Positions 9,098 through 18,208 of a stretch of 64,000 nucleotides of DNA are shown one piece after another. This DNA is from Methyloterricola oryzae (GTDB lineage Bacteria > Pseudomonadota > Gammaproteobacteria > Methylococcales > Methylococcaceae): contig NZ_JYNS01000010.1 of the NCBI RefSeq assembly GCF_000934725.1, positions 1-64,000 on the forward strand, written 5' to 3'. Made by a program: the position numbers and the translations under genes. The notes beneath the pieces are model-generated. The model was not told the origin of the DNA, searched no databases, and saw only the letters and a program-made list of their open reading frames with translations. Each line of letters begins with the position of its first letter. The first letter of the stretch is position 1.

Positions 9098-10114
9098 ATG
9101 ACCAAGCCATCTCAGATCAACAAGCAAACTGTTCTAGCCCTCGGCGCTTTACTCTCAATGACAGCGCTCGCAGATTCCTCAATCGAAACCAGGCGCCTCT
9201 TTGTGGAAAGCGCGGTAGAAAATTCTGCTGAACACACGGTCAGCTTGCCGCTGCATCGCGGCACCAGCGACGGAAAGTCCGTCTGGTACGTCATATTGGA
9301 TGCATCGAGCGACACCGCCGCGCGCCAATACAGGGTCAATCGCTCCGACAAACTGCTAAATGCGAAAGGAACGGTAGCCGTGCAGAAGGTGACCGTTACC
9401 GATGGCGTCATCCAGTTTCCTGCCACGGTGGACTTCAGCCCGGAGCGCATCGCCGTCCCCGGACCAGCGGGCTTTCCGCCTGCAGCGGTCCAGCCCGGCG
9501 CCACCGGAAATCCGGGATATAGTCCGCTCATCGAACTGCCGGACGGCACACTACTGAATGCGCCCCACATCGCCAATGAATCGGGCCAGGCAGACAAGGT
9601 CGTCAGCGTCGATACCTCCGTCGGTAGGGTCGTCTATAAGGAAACCGAAGGCTACGCCAACGGCAAGGAAGTCTATTATGTTTCCACGGATGCCTCGGAC
9701 TTCACCGCCGCAGCCCTGGAAGGCGTAACCTTCGCGCCCCAGTTGAACGCAGCGCCTTTCGCAGGCGGCGATGGCAGTAATTCCGCCCGTGCGACCTTGG
9801 TGGGATTCGTCAACGGCCAGACCGGAGCCGATAACCCGCAACGGCAGGGATTCAGTTCTGCCTTGCTGGACGGGCTAGCCCCCCTGAATGTATTGCGTTG
9901 GACACCTGATCAGGGACGTTACAGCCCGCTATGGGACGTTAATCTCGCCGAATGGACGGCTGCTGCAGTCGCCAAAGGAAAAAATCTGCTGCAAACGGAC
10001 GTCGGAAGTGCATTTGATCTGGCGAAGAGCCATCTGATCACCGCGCCAGGCGGCGGTGCATTCAAAGCATCGGGCTTTATCGTCAACTGCCCCATTATTA
10101 GTCAGGCTGATTAG
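9098..10114 (+). CDS. Secreted protein of unknown function
   Basis: A 338-residue protein. The start at 9098 is chosen over an in-frame start at 8942 because AGGAGA lies 9 bases upstream and the new N-terminus is a good signal peptide (KQTVLALGALLSMTALADS). The body has no recognised motif; it is rich in V/T/S/G, with two similar-looking segments around VWYVILDASSDTA and VYYVSTDASDFTA that suggest an internal duplication. No cysteine until near the C-terminus (VNCP). A strong hairpin follows the stop. Function is unknown; the place next to the bufferin/P460 operon is the only clue. Confidence 0.7.
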   Translation: MTKPSQINKQTVLALGALLSMTALADSSIETRRLFVESAVENSAEHTVSLPLHRGTSDGKSVWYVILDASSDTAARQYRVNRSDKLLNAKGTVAVQKVTVTDGVIQFPATVDFSPERIAVPGPAGFPPAAVQPGATGNPGYSPLIELPDGTLLNAPHIANESGQADKVVSVDTSVGRVVYKETEGYANGKEVYYVSTDASDFTAAALEGVTFAPQLNAAPFAGGDGSNSARATLVGFVNGQTGADNPQRQGFSSALLDGLAPLNVLRWTPDQGRYSPLWDVNLAEWTAAAVAKGKNLLQTDVGSAFDLAKSHLITAPGGGAFKASGFIVNCPIISQAD

Positions 10115-10135
10115 AGCGGCCAACGCGTCAATCGG

Positions 10136-10159
10136 GCCGATGGAACTCGTTCCATCGGC
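10136..10159 (+). terminator. Rho-independent-type terminator
   Basis: An 11-bp perfect stem, GCCGATGGAAC (10136-10146) with GTTCCATCGGC (10149-10159), separated by only 2 bases and followed by TATCGTGTTT. It lies 22 bp after the stop of the secreted unknown gene. Confidence 0.7.
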
Positions 10160-10543
10160 TATCGTGTTTCCGCCATGTCTGAGGCAAAGCGGCAAGCATC
10201 TCATTCCATAGATGTAGACGTCGCCAACACGATTTCTAAAACCGAGAAACCGACTCCCCACGGAGCGATTGGCGTCATTGGCTATTCTTCCTCCGGCCTC
10301 ACCGGAATCTGCAAGGCTTTGATGCGCGAAGCCAGCGTCGTTACCTTGACTCCAAGAAGTTCGGCCGCTCCCCCAGCACCGTTAATTCGGTAGTTGATCA
10401 TAAAGGATGATGGCTCTCTCGCTTCTCCGTGGCTACCTAAATAAACGTGTGGTCCTCCGCTGAGATTGGGGCTGCCCAGATTCCGCGATCATCCCCGCTC
10501 TTTCCGGGCGCCAAGTCCAAATAATTCAACGTGCCGTGCAAAG
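10160..10543. other. Intergenic stretch with no supported gene
   Basis: About 380 bp between the terminator and the stop of the LysR gene. A 72-codon open frame at 10175-10393 has no ribosome binding site or family resemblance. Nothing else was recognised. Confidence 0.5.
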
Positions 10544-11443
10544 TCAATTGAGCGACAGCTCCGCCCGCAAGCGCTCTGCCATCAAGTCGACGAAGGAGCG
10601 GATCTTCGCGGACGAATGGCGGCCTTCGCGATGCACGATGTGGACCGGGACCGATGCAACCTCGAACTTGCTAAGCAGGATCTTGAGTTGTCCGTTCTTC
10701 AGATAACCGGCAATCTGATAATTCAGCAAGCGGGTAATGCCCAGGCCAGCCAACGCGGCGCTGGCCGCGGAGTCGTTGTCGCTGACGCTCAGGATCGGCT
10801 GCAGCTTGATCGTCTGCGCAGTCCCATCGCGCTGAAAGCGGATTTCATTGGCGGGATTCAGCCCGCGTGCCAGGATGATGCGATGCCGGGTCAAATCCTC
10901 GGGAGATTGCGGAATGCCATGGGTCTCAAGGTACTCCGGTGATGCGCACAGGACCCGCCTGACCGTGCCGACGCGCAGCGCCCGGTAGGAGGAATCCGGC
11001 AGTTCGGCGATGCGGATCGCCACGTCCAGACCTTCCTCCAGCATATTGACCACCCGATCCACGAACAGCGCGTTGACTTCCACTTCCGGGTATCGCCGCA
11101 AATACTCAACGATGCCGGGCATCACGAACAAACGGCCGAACAGCACCGAGGCGGTCACCGCCAATTGGCCGCGCGGTTCCACGTTGATCCCCAGCACCGC
11201 ATCATCGGCCTCATCGGCCAGCGCGATGACGCGCTTGGCATCCTCGTAGTATTTCTGGCCGGCCTCGGTCATTCGCACATAGCGGGTGGTGCGATTCAGC
11301 AGTTTCACACCCAGGCGCTCCTCCAAGGCCGCCACCGCGCGCGTCACTGCCGGCGGCGACATCTGCAGCTTGCGGGCGCCCCCGGCGAAACCCTCCGCTT
11401 CCACCACCGCCACGTATACGCTCATGAGATGCAGACGATCCAT
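10544..11443 (-). CDS. LysR-family transcriptional regulator
   Basis: A 299-residue regulator with the N-terminal winged helix-turn-helix (MDRLHLMSVYVAVVEAEGF, MSPPAVTRAVAALEERLG, LLNRTTRYVRMTEAG) and a periplasmic-binding-protein-like effector domain. The ATG at 11443 is preferred to a GTG four codons upstream because it gives the usual LysR N-terminus. It is transcribed divergently from the redox cassette at 11578-14610, the standard arrangement for a LysR protein that controls its neighbours. The effector is unknown. Confidence 0.92.
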   Translation of the reverse strand: MDRLHLMSVYVAVVEAEGFAGGARKLQMSPPAVTRAVAALEERLGVKLLNRTTRYVRMTEAGQKYYEDAKRVIALADEADDAVLGINVEPRGQLAVTASVLFGRLFVMPGIVEYLRRYPEVEVNALFVDRVVNMLEEGLDVAIRIAELPDSSYRALRVGTVRRVLCASPEYLETHGIPQSPEDLTRHRIILARGLNPANEIRFQRDGTAQTIKLQPILSVSDNDSAASAALAGLGITRLLNYQIAGYLKNGQLKILLSKFEVASVPVHIVHREGRHSSAKIRSFVDLMAERLRAELSLN

Positions 11444-11492
11444 GAAGTATTCCACTTTTCGGAAGTATGAATTGATATTTTTGGTGATTCTT

Positions 11493-11505
11493 TATTGCGA
11501 TGCAA
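11493..11505. promoter_or_regulatory. Possible LysR operator (T-N11-A)
   Basis: TATTGCGATGCAA contains the inverted repeat TTGC-GAT-GCAA and fits the T-N11-A rule for LysR-type sites. It lies between the divergent LysR start and the AhpD-like gene start. Palindrome content is visible; binding is inferred. Confidence 0.4.
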
Positions 11506-11577
11506 CAAGGCACACTGCACCCGCCTGTTGAGTTTCACCAGGCCATTGACTCACCCTGCCCTTACAGGAGAACTGCC

Positions 11578-12123
11578 ATGAGCCGTATCAACACTGTCAG
11601 CAACGAAACCGCCACGATCGAGCAACGCGCCCTGTTCGAGGCCATCCAGAGCCAATTGGGCATGTTGCCCAATTTTCTGCGGGTGTTCGCCAACTCGCCG
11701 GATGCCTTGAGAGCCTTCCTGGGCCTGCATCACATCGCCTTCCACGGTTCACTGGACCCCGCCACACGGGAGCGCATCGCGCTTGCGCTGGCCCAGCAGA
11801 ACAGCTGCGAGTACTGCCTGTCGGCGCACACCGCCATTGGCAGCAAGGCCGGTTTGAACGGCGCGGAGATCGAAGCCAACCGCGCCGGTTCCAGCCAGGA
11901 TGCCAAGGCGGCGGTGGCGGTCCGTTTCGCCCGCGCCCTGGCCGAGCACAAGGGCGAAGTGACCAACGGGGAGTTGCAGGGGATGCGCGACGCCGGGTTT
12001 AGCGAGGCGGATATCGTCGAGGTTATCACCCACGTGGGCATGAATGTGCTGACCAATATCCTGGGCAAGGCCAGCCGGGTGGAGATCGATTTCCCGAAAG
12101 TGGCTCTGAGGCAAGCCGCCTAG
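11578..12123 (+). CDS. AhpD-like carboxymuconolactone decarboxylase family protein
   Basis: A 181-residue all-helical protein with the redox motif CEYCLSAH (C-x2-C-x3-H) of the AhpD/CMD peroxidase-related family. The start at 11578 is preceded by AGGAGA; a longer frame from 11500 has no such site. These proteins reduce peroxides or act on small substrates through the cysteine pair. It opens the LysR-linked cassette, so peroxide or electrophile stress is a plausible theme. Confidence 0.85.
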   Translation: MSRINTVSNETATIEQRALFEAIQSQLGMLPNFLRVFANSPDALRAFLGLHHIAFHGSLDPATRERIALALAQQNSCEYCLSAHTAIGSKAGLNGAEIEANRAGSSQDAKAAVAVRFARALAEHKGEVTNGELQGMRDAGFSEADIVEVITHVGMNVLTNILGKASRVEIDFPKVALRQAA

Positions 12124-12199
12124 TTGTGTGGCCCGAGCCATGGGGAGGGACGCCCTGACGCTCTTTCTCTTTCATGCCTTATCGAAGAGGAGCACAACC

Positions 12200-13483
12200 A
12201 TGGCACGCGCTTTTGCCAAGATCAGTTTTACGCCGGACGTACAGGTGGTGCAGAGCGAAATGGGCAGCCGCACGTCTTACCAGGGAGCCGAGTTCGGCGC
12301 GCTTGAGACGGTCGTTCTGGGCGAGGCCGAGCAAGCCTTCATCGCCGAGCGCGACAGCTTTTACCAGGCCACGGTGAGCCAGACCGGTTGGCCCTATGTG
12401 CAGCATCGCGGTGGACCCGCGGGTTTCTTGCGGGTGCTGGATGAGCGCACCATTGGCTATGCGGATTTCAGCGGCAACCGCCAATATATCTCGGTCGGCA
12501 ATCTGCGCGGTGACGACCGGGTGAGCCTGATCTTGATGGATTATCCGCGCCGGCTGCGCCTGAAGATCTGGGGCCGGGCGCGTGCGGTGGACGAACGTAC
12601 CGAGCCGGAGCTGCTCAGGAAAATGGAATTGCCGGACTCCCGCGCCCCGGTCGAGCGCGGCATCCTGATCCGGGTCGAGGCCTTCGACTGGAATTGCCCC
12701 AAATACATCACGCCGCGCTACAGTCAGCAGGAAGTTGCTGCGCTGATCGAACAAGTCCGCCGCCAACCCGAAGCGATGGAGAAATCCGTCCCGCGCGCCT
12801 TGGGCGCTGGCGCGATACCGCTGACTATCACCGGCATTCGCCAAGTGACGCCGAGCATCCGTGCCTATGAACTAAGCCATGCCGAAGGCGGCAGTCTGCC
12901 TGAATATCAAGCCGGCGCGCATCTGCGCGTGCCGGTCGAACTGCCCGATGGCAGCGTGACCTCGCGCGCCTATTCGCTGACCGACGCGCCGGATGATTCG
13001 GAGGTTTATCGCATCGCCGTGCTGCGGATGGATGACGGTGAAGGAGGCTCCCGGGCATTGCACCAGGGCTGGCAGTTGGGCACCCGTCTCCAGGTCGACC
13101 CGCCCGAAAACTATTTCCCATTGCATGAGGACGACTGTCCGACCGTTCTGATTGCCGGCGGCATCGGCATCACGCCGATCAAGGCCATGGCGGAATCCCT
13201 GGCCGCGTGGGGCGCGGACTTCCAACTGCACTACACTGGCCGAACGCTGCAGGACATGGCCTTCGCCCGGGAGTTGCAGCGACGGTTCCCCGAGCAATGC
13301 CGGCTCTACTTCAGCCAGGCGTCCGACTCGTCCCGGCTGGACGTGGCCGGCGTGCTGGCCAATGTCTCCGCCGATGCTCTCATCTATGTCTGCGGGCCCA
13401 CCCGTTTGATTGATGCCGTGCGCCAAACCGCCCGAAACCTCGGAATTCGCGCCGAACGGGTGCAATTTGAACGTTTCATATAA
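12200..13483 (+). CDS. Pyridoxamine-phosphate-oxidase-like / flavin reductase fusion
   Basis: A 427-residue two-domain protein. Residues about 30-200 are a split-barrel FMN-binding (PNPOx-like) domain (YVQHRGGPAGFLRVLD, YADFSGNRQYISVGNL, VSLILMDYPRR). Residues about 205-427 are a ferredoxin-reductase-type FAD/NAD(P) domain (SRAYSLTDAPDDSEVYRIAV, LIAGGIGITPIKAMA, IYVCGPTRLIDAV). Larger relatives carry a C-terminal 2Fe-2S ferredoxin domain; here the protein ends at VQFERFI without any Cys cluster, so electrons would have to pass to another partner. Start chosen at 12200 with GAGGAG upstream. Confidence 0.85.
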   Translation: MARAFAKISFTPDVQVVQSEMGSRTSYQGAEFGALETVVLGEAEQAFIAERDSFYQATVSQTGWPYVQHRGGPAGFLRVLDERTIGYADFSGNRQYISVGNLRGDDRVSLILMDYPRRLRLKIWGRARAVDERTEPELLRKMELPDSRAPVERGILIRVEAFDWNCPKYITPRYSQQEVAALIEQVRRQPEAMEKSVPRALGAGAIPLTITGIRQVTPSIRAYELSHAEGGSLPEYQAGAHLRVPVELPDGSVTSRAYSLTDAPDDSEVYRIAVLRMDDGEGGSRALHQGWQLGTRLQVDPPENYFPLHEDDCPTVLIAGGIGITPIKAMAESLAAWGADFQLHYTGRTLQDMAFARELQRRFPEQCRLYFSQASDSSRLDVAGVLANVSADALIYVCGPTRLIDAVRQTARNLGIRAERVQFERFI

Positions 13484-13497
13484 ATCAGGAGAACCCC

Positions 13498-14103
13498 ATG
13501 ATCACCCTTTACGACATGTCGCTGTCAGGCAATTGCCACAAGGTCCGGATGCTGCTGAATTTTCTGTCCCTGCCCTATCAACTCAGGCCCGTCGATCTCG
13601 CGGGTGGTGAGCAGCGCAGCGCGGAATATCTCCACCTCAATCCCTTTAGCCAGGTGCCGGTGCTGGATGATGACGGTCGGATCATCCGTGACAGTCAGGC
13701 CATTCTGGTATACCTGGCGAAACGCTATGGCGGCGTAGCCTGGTGGCCCGACGATGCCTACCAACTGGCGCAAATCGCTGCCTGGCTGTCAACCGCCGCC
13801 AACGAAATCTTCCACGGCCCGGCCCTGCTGCGCGTGCACCACAAGTTCGGAAGGGCAATCGATGTGGACAAGGCCCGACAGACCGCCGACAAGGTGCTGC
13901 GCATCATCGAAAGCCAGCTGGAAAGCCGCGATTGGCTGTTAGGCGAGCGCATTTCCATCGCCGATCTCGCCATCTATCCTTACCTGGCTTTGGCGCCGGA
14001 AGGTGGCATCGAGATTGACTCTTACCCCAATATCGTGGGCTGGTTTCAGAGACTCCGTGCCATGCCCAGTTACGTCGGCATGTCGGGCATGTGGCAGGCC
14101 TGA
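13498..14103 (+). CDS. Glutathione S-transferase family protein
   Basis: A 201-residue GST: N-terminal thioredoxin-fold domain (MITLYDMSLSGNCHKVRMLL, NPFSQVPVLDDDG with the cis-Pro glutathione site, DSQAILVYLA) and an all-helical C-terminal domain (LLGERISIADLAIYPYLAL). It begins 14 bp after the flavoprotein with AGGAGA. It probably conjugates glutathione to an electrophile; the substrate is not apparent. Confidence 0.92.
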   Translation: MITLYDMSLSGNCHKVRMLLNFLSLPYQLRPVDLAGGEQRSAEYLHLNPFSQVPVLDDDGRIIRDSQAILVYLAKRYGGVAWWPDDAYQLAQIAAWLSTAANEIFHGPALLRVHHKFGRAIDVDKARQTADKVLRIIESQLESRDWLLGERISIADLAIYPYLALAPEGGIEIDSYPNIVGWFQRLRAMPSYVGMSGMWQA

Positions 14104-14136
14104 GTCTGCTCATCCCATCACAACGGAGCAAAACCC

Positions 14137-14610
14137 ATGACTTCAGAAATCAAAGCCCCCGTTCCACCCTTCACCGCCGAGACCGCAGCGCAGAAAGTGC
14201 GCATGGCGGAGGACGCCTGGAATTCCCGCGATCCCGACCGGGTCGCATTGGTCTACACCGAAGATACCCTCTGGCGTAACCGCGCCGAATTTCCCCAGGG
14301 CCGCGAGCAAGTGCGGCAGTTTCTACAGCGCAAATGGGCCAGGGAACTGGACTATCGGTTGATCAAGGAACTGTGGGCGTTCACCGGCAACCGCATCGCC
14401 GTGCGCTTTGCCTACGAGTGGCACGACGACTCCGGGCAGTGGTTCCGCAGTTACGGCAACGAAAACTGGGAATTCAACCCGCAAGGCTTCATGCAACGGC
14501 GCTTCGCCAGCATCAACGACCTGCCGATCACACCGGAAGACCGCCTGTTCCACTGGCCACTGGGGGCACGCCCCGTGGATCACCCGAGCCTAAGTGATTT
14601 GGGATTGTGA
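14137..14610 (+). CDS. SnoaL/NTF2-like protein (DUF1348)
   Basis: A 157-residue single-domain cone-shaped alpha+beta barrel protein. The motifs [51 protein letters not shown] and [11 protein letters not shown] are those of DUF1348. Most members are small-molecule binding or isomerase-like proteins of unknown substrate. It closes the LysR-linked cassette. Confidence 0.88.
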   Translation: MTSEIKAPVPPFTAETAAQKVRMAEDAWNSRDPDRVALVYTEDTLWRNRAEFPQGREQVRQFLQRKWARELDYRLIKELWAFTGNRIAVRFAYEWHDDSGQWFRSYGNENWEFNPQGFMQRRFASINDLPITPEDRLFHWPLGARPVDHPSLSDLGL

Positions 14611-14680
14611 CAGGCGGACTGGCAGCTAGCCGCTTTGGCTCTGTGCGGCTTGGGAGGAGCGGTGAAAACACAGTCGGCTT

Positions 14681-14715
14681 TGGTTTGGTTTGGTTTGGTT
14701 TGGTTTGGTTTGGTT
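14681..14715. repeat. (TGGTT)7 pentanucleotide tandem repeat
   Basis: Seven perfect copies of TGGTT in a row, directly after a partial unit. The array starts 70 bp downstream of the DUF1348 stop. A change in copy number would shift any reading frame crossing it, but no recognisable gene crosses it now. Confidence 0.95.
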
Positions 14716-15024
14716 TCTGCAGCCTGCGGCAAAAGAACCAGCAGCCGAATCGTAACCGCCCTGAACGGCTGCAATATCCAGGTAACTTGCCAAACGCTGA
14801 TCACTGAATTGGATGACAGCAAGGGGCACGTCGCGCTCAACCAAGGAAAGCAAAAGCTGACGTTAGAGAATGTCCGGTGTCAGGGTGGGTCTTTCTGACT
14901 TCGGCCAACAGGATGTCGTCGCCGGTCAAACGCTGGTGCATGCCCCGAATGTTGCTTTCCAACCCAGCCGCTTCCGCGATGGGAATCCCGCCGCAATCCA
15001 GGTGATACACCAGCAACACCAAGC

Positions 15025-15179
15025 TATTCGGCTTGAGTCTGAAGGATCTGCCGAAATTCCGGCCGGTAAGGCAACAGATAGAGGCCATCGCGCAGTACTC
15101 CGCAGGCCAATGCTTTCAGTGCAAGCCAGGCGGGCAGGCGTCCGTTGGCGTTCTGGGTTGACTAACTGATGGTCAGGAC
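15025..15179 (-). pseudogene. Possible remnant of a ChrB-type protein N-terminus
   Basis: In one minus-strand frame the translation reads VLTIS, a stop, then STQNANGRLPAWLALKALA and CGVLRDGLYLLPYR, then PEFRQILQTQAE and another stop. The stretch LKALACGVLRDGLYLLP resembles the start of ChrB (chromate-resistance regulator) proteins. Two in-frame stops show it is not a working gene. The match is short, so the identity is tentative. Confidence 0.3.
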
Positions 15180-15412
15180 TTGCCATGAGTGCGGCATTGG
15201 CTAAACATTCTGACTTCACAAAATTTTTCCGCTCTACCGCGCCAGCGGCGGACGTCGTCAACAAAATGTGTTTCGCCGCCCAACTTCAGTCCGCTGATCC
15301 ACCAACTGCGCGGCGATCTTGATTCTCCTCGGGTTTCCTGCGTGGGGATGGTCAGCCCGGCGAATCCCGACAAGAAATACCGCTGTTTTGGGCATGCTCA
15401 AATCTGACAGTG

Positions 15413-16483
15413 CTATTCCAGCAGAGCGACCGATTTAACCTGTACCCAGATCTGTTGGCCACTCGATACTTTTAGCTCGACCGCCGACCGCTTGGTCAGG
15501 CGCGCAATCAGTATGCACTCCCCCACTTTGACCCGAACGAGCGCCAGCCCTGGATGTTCATCATCCGCGATGGCATCGACCACACCTGGGAAAACATTTT
15601 GAATACTGCTCGGGCCGGGATGCAGTTGAGCCAGGCTGACATCTCTGGCCAGCACGCGCACCCTGACTTTACGCCCAAGCGGCACGCCGTGATCCCGCGT
15701 CCAAAGTTGGCCACCGGGAAAATCTGCGCGGGCCAGATGCCACTCATCGTCAATGGCGCCGACCGTCGCGTCGAGCACGGCGCCCACATCCTCTCCGAGC
15801 CGGATCGGCAGATCGAGCCGGGCCAGTGTTTCGGTCAATACGCCCTGAGCCAATACCCGGCCTTCTTCCAGAACGACCAGGTGGTCGGCCAACCGCGCCA
15901 CTTCATCGGGCGCGTGGCTCACATATAACACCGGAATATCCAACTCGTTATGCAGCCGCTCCAGGTAGGGCAGGATTTCCGCTTTGCGTCGGAGGTCCAG
16001 GGCGGCCAGTGGCTCGTCCATGAGCAGGATGCGCGGATTGACCGCAAGAGCCCGCGCGATGCCGACGCGCTGACGTTCGCCACCGGAAAGCCGGTCCGGT
16101 TTACGCTCCAGCAAGTGACCGATGCCCAACAGTTCGACTGCTTGGTCCAATCTGACCTGCTGCTCCGAGCCAATCCGCCTCGCGCCATAGCGCAAGTTAC
16201 CGAGCACGGTCAGGTGGGGAAACAAACTGGCTTCCTGGAACACATAACCGAGCGGTCGTTTATGGGGCGGAGTCCAGTGGTGAGCGTCCTGCCAGACGTC
16301 GCCATTCATTGCCAAGCGACCTTGTGGCGCACGTTCAAGTCCGGCGATGCAGCGCAGCAGCGTGGTCTTGCCGGAGCCGGAATGACCGAAAAGAGCAGTG
16401 ACTCCCCGGCCTGGCAAGGCCAGGTCCACATCGAGGAGAAAGCCCGGCCAATCGAGACGGAACCGTGCTTGGATGTCCGACAT
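15413..16483 (-). CDS. modC: Molybdate ABC transporter ATP-binding protein
   Basis: A 356-residue ABC ATPase with Walker A GHSGSGKTTLL, signature LSGGERQRVGIARAL and Walker B ILLMDEPLAALD, followed by a C-terminal TOBE/molybdate-binding domain (VRVRVLARDVSLA, QIWVQVKSVAL) that senses the oxyanion. Start placed at the ATG 2 bp beyond the modB stop, giving the usual N-terminus MSDIQARF; a much longer frame upstream is the antisense-like extension through modB. Third gene of modABC on the minus strand. Confidence 0.95.
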   Translation of the reverse strand: MSDIQARFRLDWPGFLLDVDLALPGRGVTALFGHSGSGKTTLLRCIAGLERAPQGRLAMNGDVWQDAHHWTPPHKRPLGYVFQEASLFPHLTVLGNLRYGARRIGSEQQVRLDQAVELLGIGHLLERKPDRLSGGERQRVGIARALAVNPRILLMDEPLAALDLRRKAEILPYLERLHNELDIPVLYVSHAPDEVARLADHLVVLEEGRVLAQGVLTETLARLDLPIRLGEDVGAVLDATVGAIDDEWHLARADFPGGQLWTRDHGVPLGRKVRVRVLARDVSLAQLHPGPSSIQNVFPGVVDAIADDEHPGLALVRVKVGECILIARLTKRSAVELKVSSGQQIWVQVKSVALLE

Positions 16484-16485
16484 GA

Positions 16486-17163
16486 CTACCCCTTCTTGGC
16501 CTTGGGCCGCCAAAGGTAGAGACCCAGCAGGACCACGAAGGAGAAGATCAGCATGGCCGCCGCCAGGCGGTGGGCTTGGGCATATTCGAGCGCTTCCACA
16601 TGATCGTAAATCTGCACCGAGGCGACGCGGGTCGCGCCGGGCAGGTTGCCGCCGATCATCAGCACGACGCCGAACTCTCCAACCGTGTGGGCGAAGGTCA
16701 GGATGCAAGCGGTCAGGAAACCCGGTAGTGACAGGGGCACGGCGACGGTGAAGAAGGCATCCAGGGGAGACGCCCGCAGGGTAGCCGCGACCTCCAACGG
16801 CCGGTCGCCGATCGCTTCGAAGGCGGTTTGCAGGGGTTGAACCATAAACGGCATTGAATACAGCACCGACGCCACCACCAGCCCCCAGAAGGTGAAGGGC
16901 AACAGCCCCATGCCCAGCGATTGGGTGATCCGCCCAATCAAGCCATCCGGTCCCATGGCCAGCAACAGGTAGAAGCCCAGCACCGAGGGTGGAAGCACCA
17001 AAGGCAAGGCCACGACCGCGCCGAGCGGTCCTTTCCAACGGGATTGAGTTCGCGCTAACCACCAAGCAATGGGTGTACCCAAGACCAGCAAAATCAAGGT
17101 CACGATGCTCGCCAAACGGATGGTTAATCCAATGGCTTGCAGGTCATTGTCGGCCAGCAACAT
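16486..17163 (-). CDS. modB: Molybdate ABC transporter permease
   Basis: A 225-residue inner-membrane permease with about five hydrophobic segments and the cytoplasmic EAA loop region ([21 protein letters not shown]) that contacts Mod[16 protein letters not shown] and [16 protein letters not shown]-type segments ([17 protein letters not shown]) are characteristic of ModB. It lies 159 bp after modA and 2 bp before modC. Confidence 0.95.
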   Translation of the reverse strand: MLLADNDLQAIGLTIRLASIVTLILLVLGTPIAWWLARTQSRWKGPLGAVVALPLVLPPSVLGFYLLLAMGPDGLIGRITQSLGMGLLPFTFWGLVVASVLYSMPFMVQPLQTAFEAIGDRPLEVAATLRASPLDAFFTVAVPLSLPGFLTACILTFAHTVGEFGVVLMIGGNLPGATRVASVQIYDHVEALEYAQAHRLAAAMLIFSFVVLLGLYLWRPKAKKG

Positions 17164-17322
17164 CAGCCCTCCGTCAGCACGTGTGCTGTAAGGTCAATCT
17201 GGCGGAAATTAGCAGGATCGTGCCCAGCAGGGCCATCAGCCATTGGGTCGGCATCAGTCCCCGAAATAATCCGCCTGACACCGCAACGAGGATGGAGCCT
17301 TGCCCACTCCGCCGGCCGGCGC

Positions 17323-18111
17323 TCAGGGCTTCTTCGATTTGAGATTACCCTTCACTTCACCCGGCAGCGCAAAGCCGTACTTGGTCATCACGGCCCGCAC
17401 CGGCTTGCTGCCCATGTAGTCGGCGAACGTCTTGGCCAAAGCATTCCCCTCGGCGCGCTTGGTGATGACGAAGCCCTGCTCCAGGGGCTCATGCAGATTT
17501 TCTGGGATCAGCCAGTAGCCCCCCTTGCTGGACAGTTCCGGATTGCTGACCAGAGATAGGGCGATGATGCCGACCTGGGCATTGCCGGTCTGGACGAACT
17601 GGGCGGCCTGGACAATGGTTTCGCCGAAGACCAGCTTGGGCTCGACCTTTTGCCAAAGTCCGGATGCCCGCAAGGCTTCTTCCGCCCGCTTGCCATAAGG
17701 TGCGTGCTTCGGGTTGGCGATGGCGACACGCGTGATCTTGGGATCGGTCAGATTTTTCAATGTCATCTTGGAGGCATCCAGCGTCGCGCTCCAAAGCACG
17801 ATGCGGCCAATGGCATAAGGCTTGACTTCGGATGCCGCCAAGCCCTCTTTCACCAGGTTCTGGGGAAAGGCAATGTCGGCGGAGAAAAACAAATCGAAAG
17901 GCGCACCCTGCTGGATCTGGGTATTGAAGTTACCGGAGGAACCGTAGGCCACCTCCACTTCATTCCCCGGATGCTCCTTCTTGAACTTAGTCACGATCTC
18001 GTCCATGGCAAACTTGAGGTCGGAGGCTGCGGCGATTGTGATCTTTTCGGCATGGACCGCTGTTGCAAACAGCAGCGGACAAGCAAGCAGCAACGAGCGC
18101 AGTACCTTCAT
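17323..18111 (-). CDS. modA: Periplasmic molybdate-binding protein
   Basis: A 262-residue solute-binding protein with signal peptide (LLLACPLLFATAVHA-EKI) and ModA motifs: AAASDLKFAMDEI, VAYGSSGNF, GAPFDLFFSADIAFP, IANPKHAPYGKRAEEAL, FVQTGNAQVGIIALSL. It captures molybdate or tungstate for ModB/ModC. First gene of the modABC operon; a palindromic candidate operator lies upstream at 18185-18208. Confidence 0.96.
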   Translation of the reverse strand: MKVLRSLLLACPLLFATAVHAEKITIAAASDLKFAMDEIVTKFKKEHPGNEVEVAYGSSGNFNTQIQQGAPFDLFFSADIAFPQNLVKEGLAASEVKPYAIGRIVLWSATLDASKMTLKNLTDPKITRVAIANPKHAPYGKRAEEALRASGLWQKVEPKLVFGETIVQAAQFVQTGNAQVGIIALSLVSNPELSSKGGYWLIPENLHEPLEQGFVITKRAEGNALAKTFADYMGSKPVRAVMTKYGFALPGEVKGNLKSKKP

Positions 18112-18184
18112 GGGCGGTTCTCCTTCATGTCAGGACGAGTTGTAAATGGAACCCGCTGCACGCGCCTTTTCGGGTTCGTCACAT

Positions 18185-18208
18185 CGTTAAGTAACAAATA
18201 ATATAACG
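18185..18208. promoter_or_regulatory. Possible ModE-type operator upstream of modA
   Basis: CGTTA (18185-18189) and TAACG (18204-18208) form an inverted repeat with a 14-base, very AT-rich spacer. ModE operators are AT-rich palindromes with CGTTA/TAACG half sites, so this is a reasonable candidate 74 bp upstream of modA. No modE gene lies in the window. Confidence 0.45.

Larger units (their letters stand above)
14611..15412. other. Decayed intergenic region
   Basis: About 800 bp between the DUF1348 gene and modC. Only short, mutually overlapping frames are present, apart from the repeat at 14681-14715 and the ChrB-like remnant near 15025-15179. A further minus-strand frame at 15173-15373 has no recognised product. 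It looks like degraded sequence. Confidence 0.5.
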
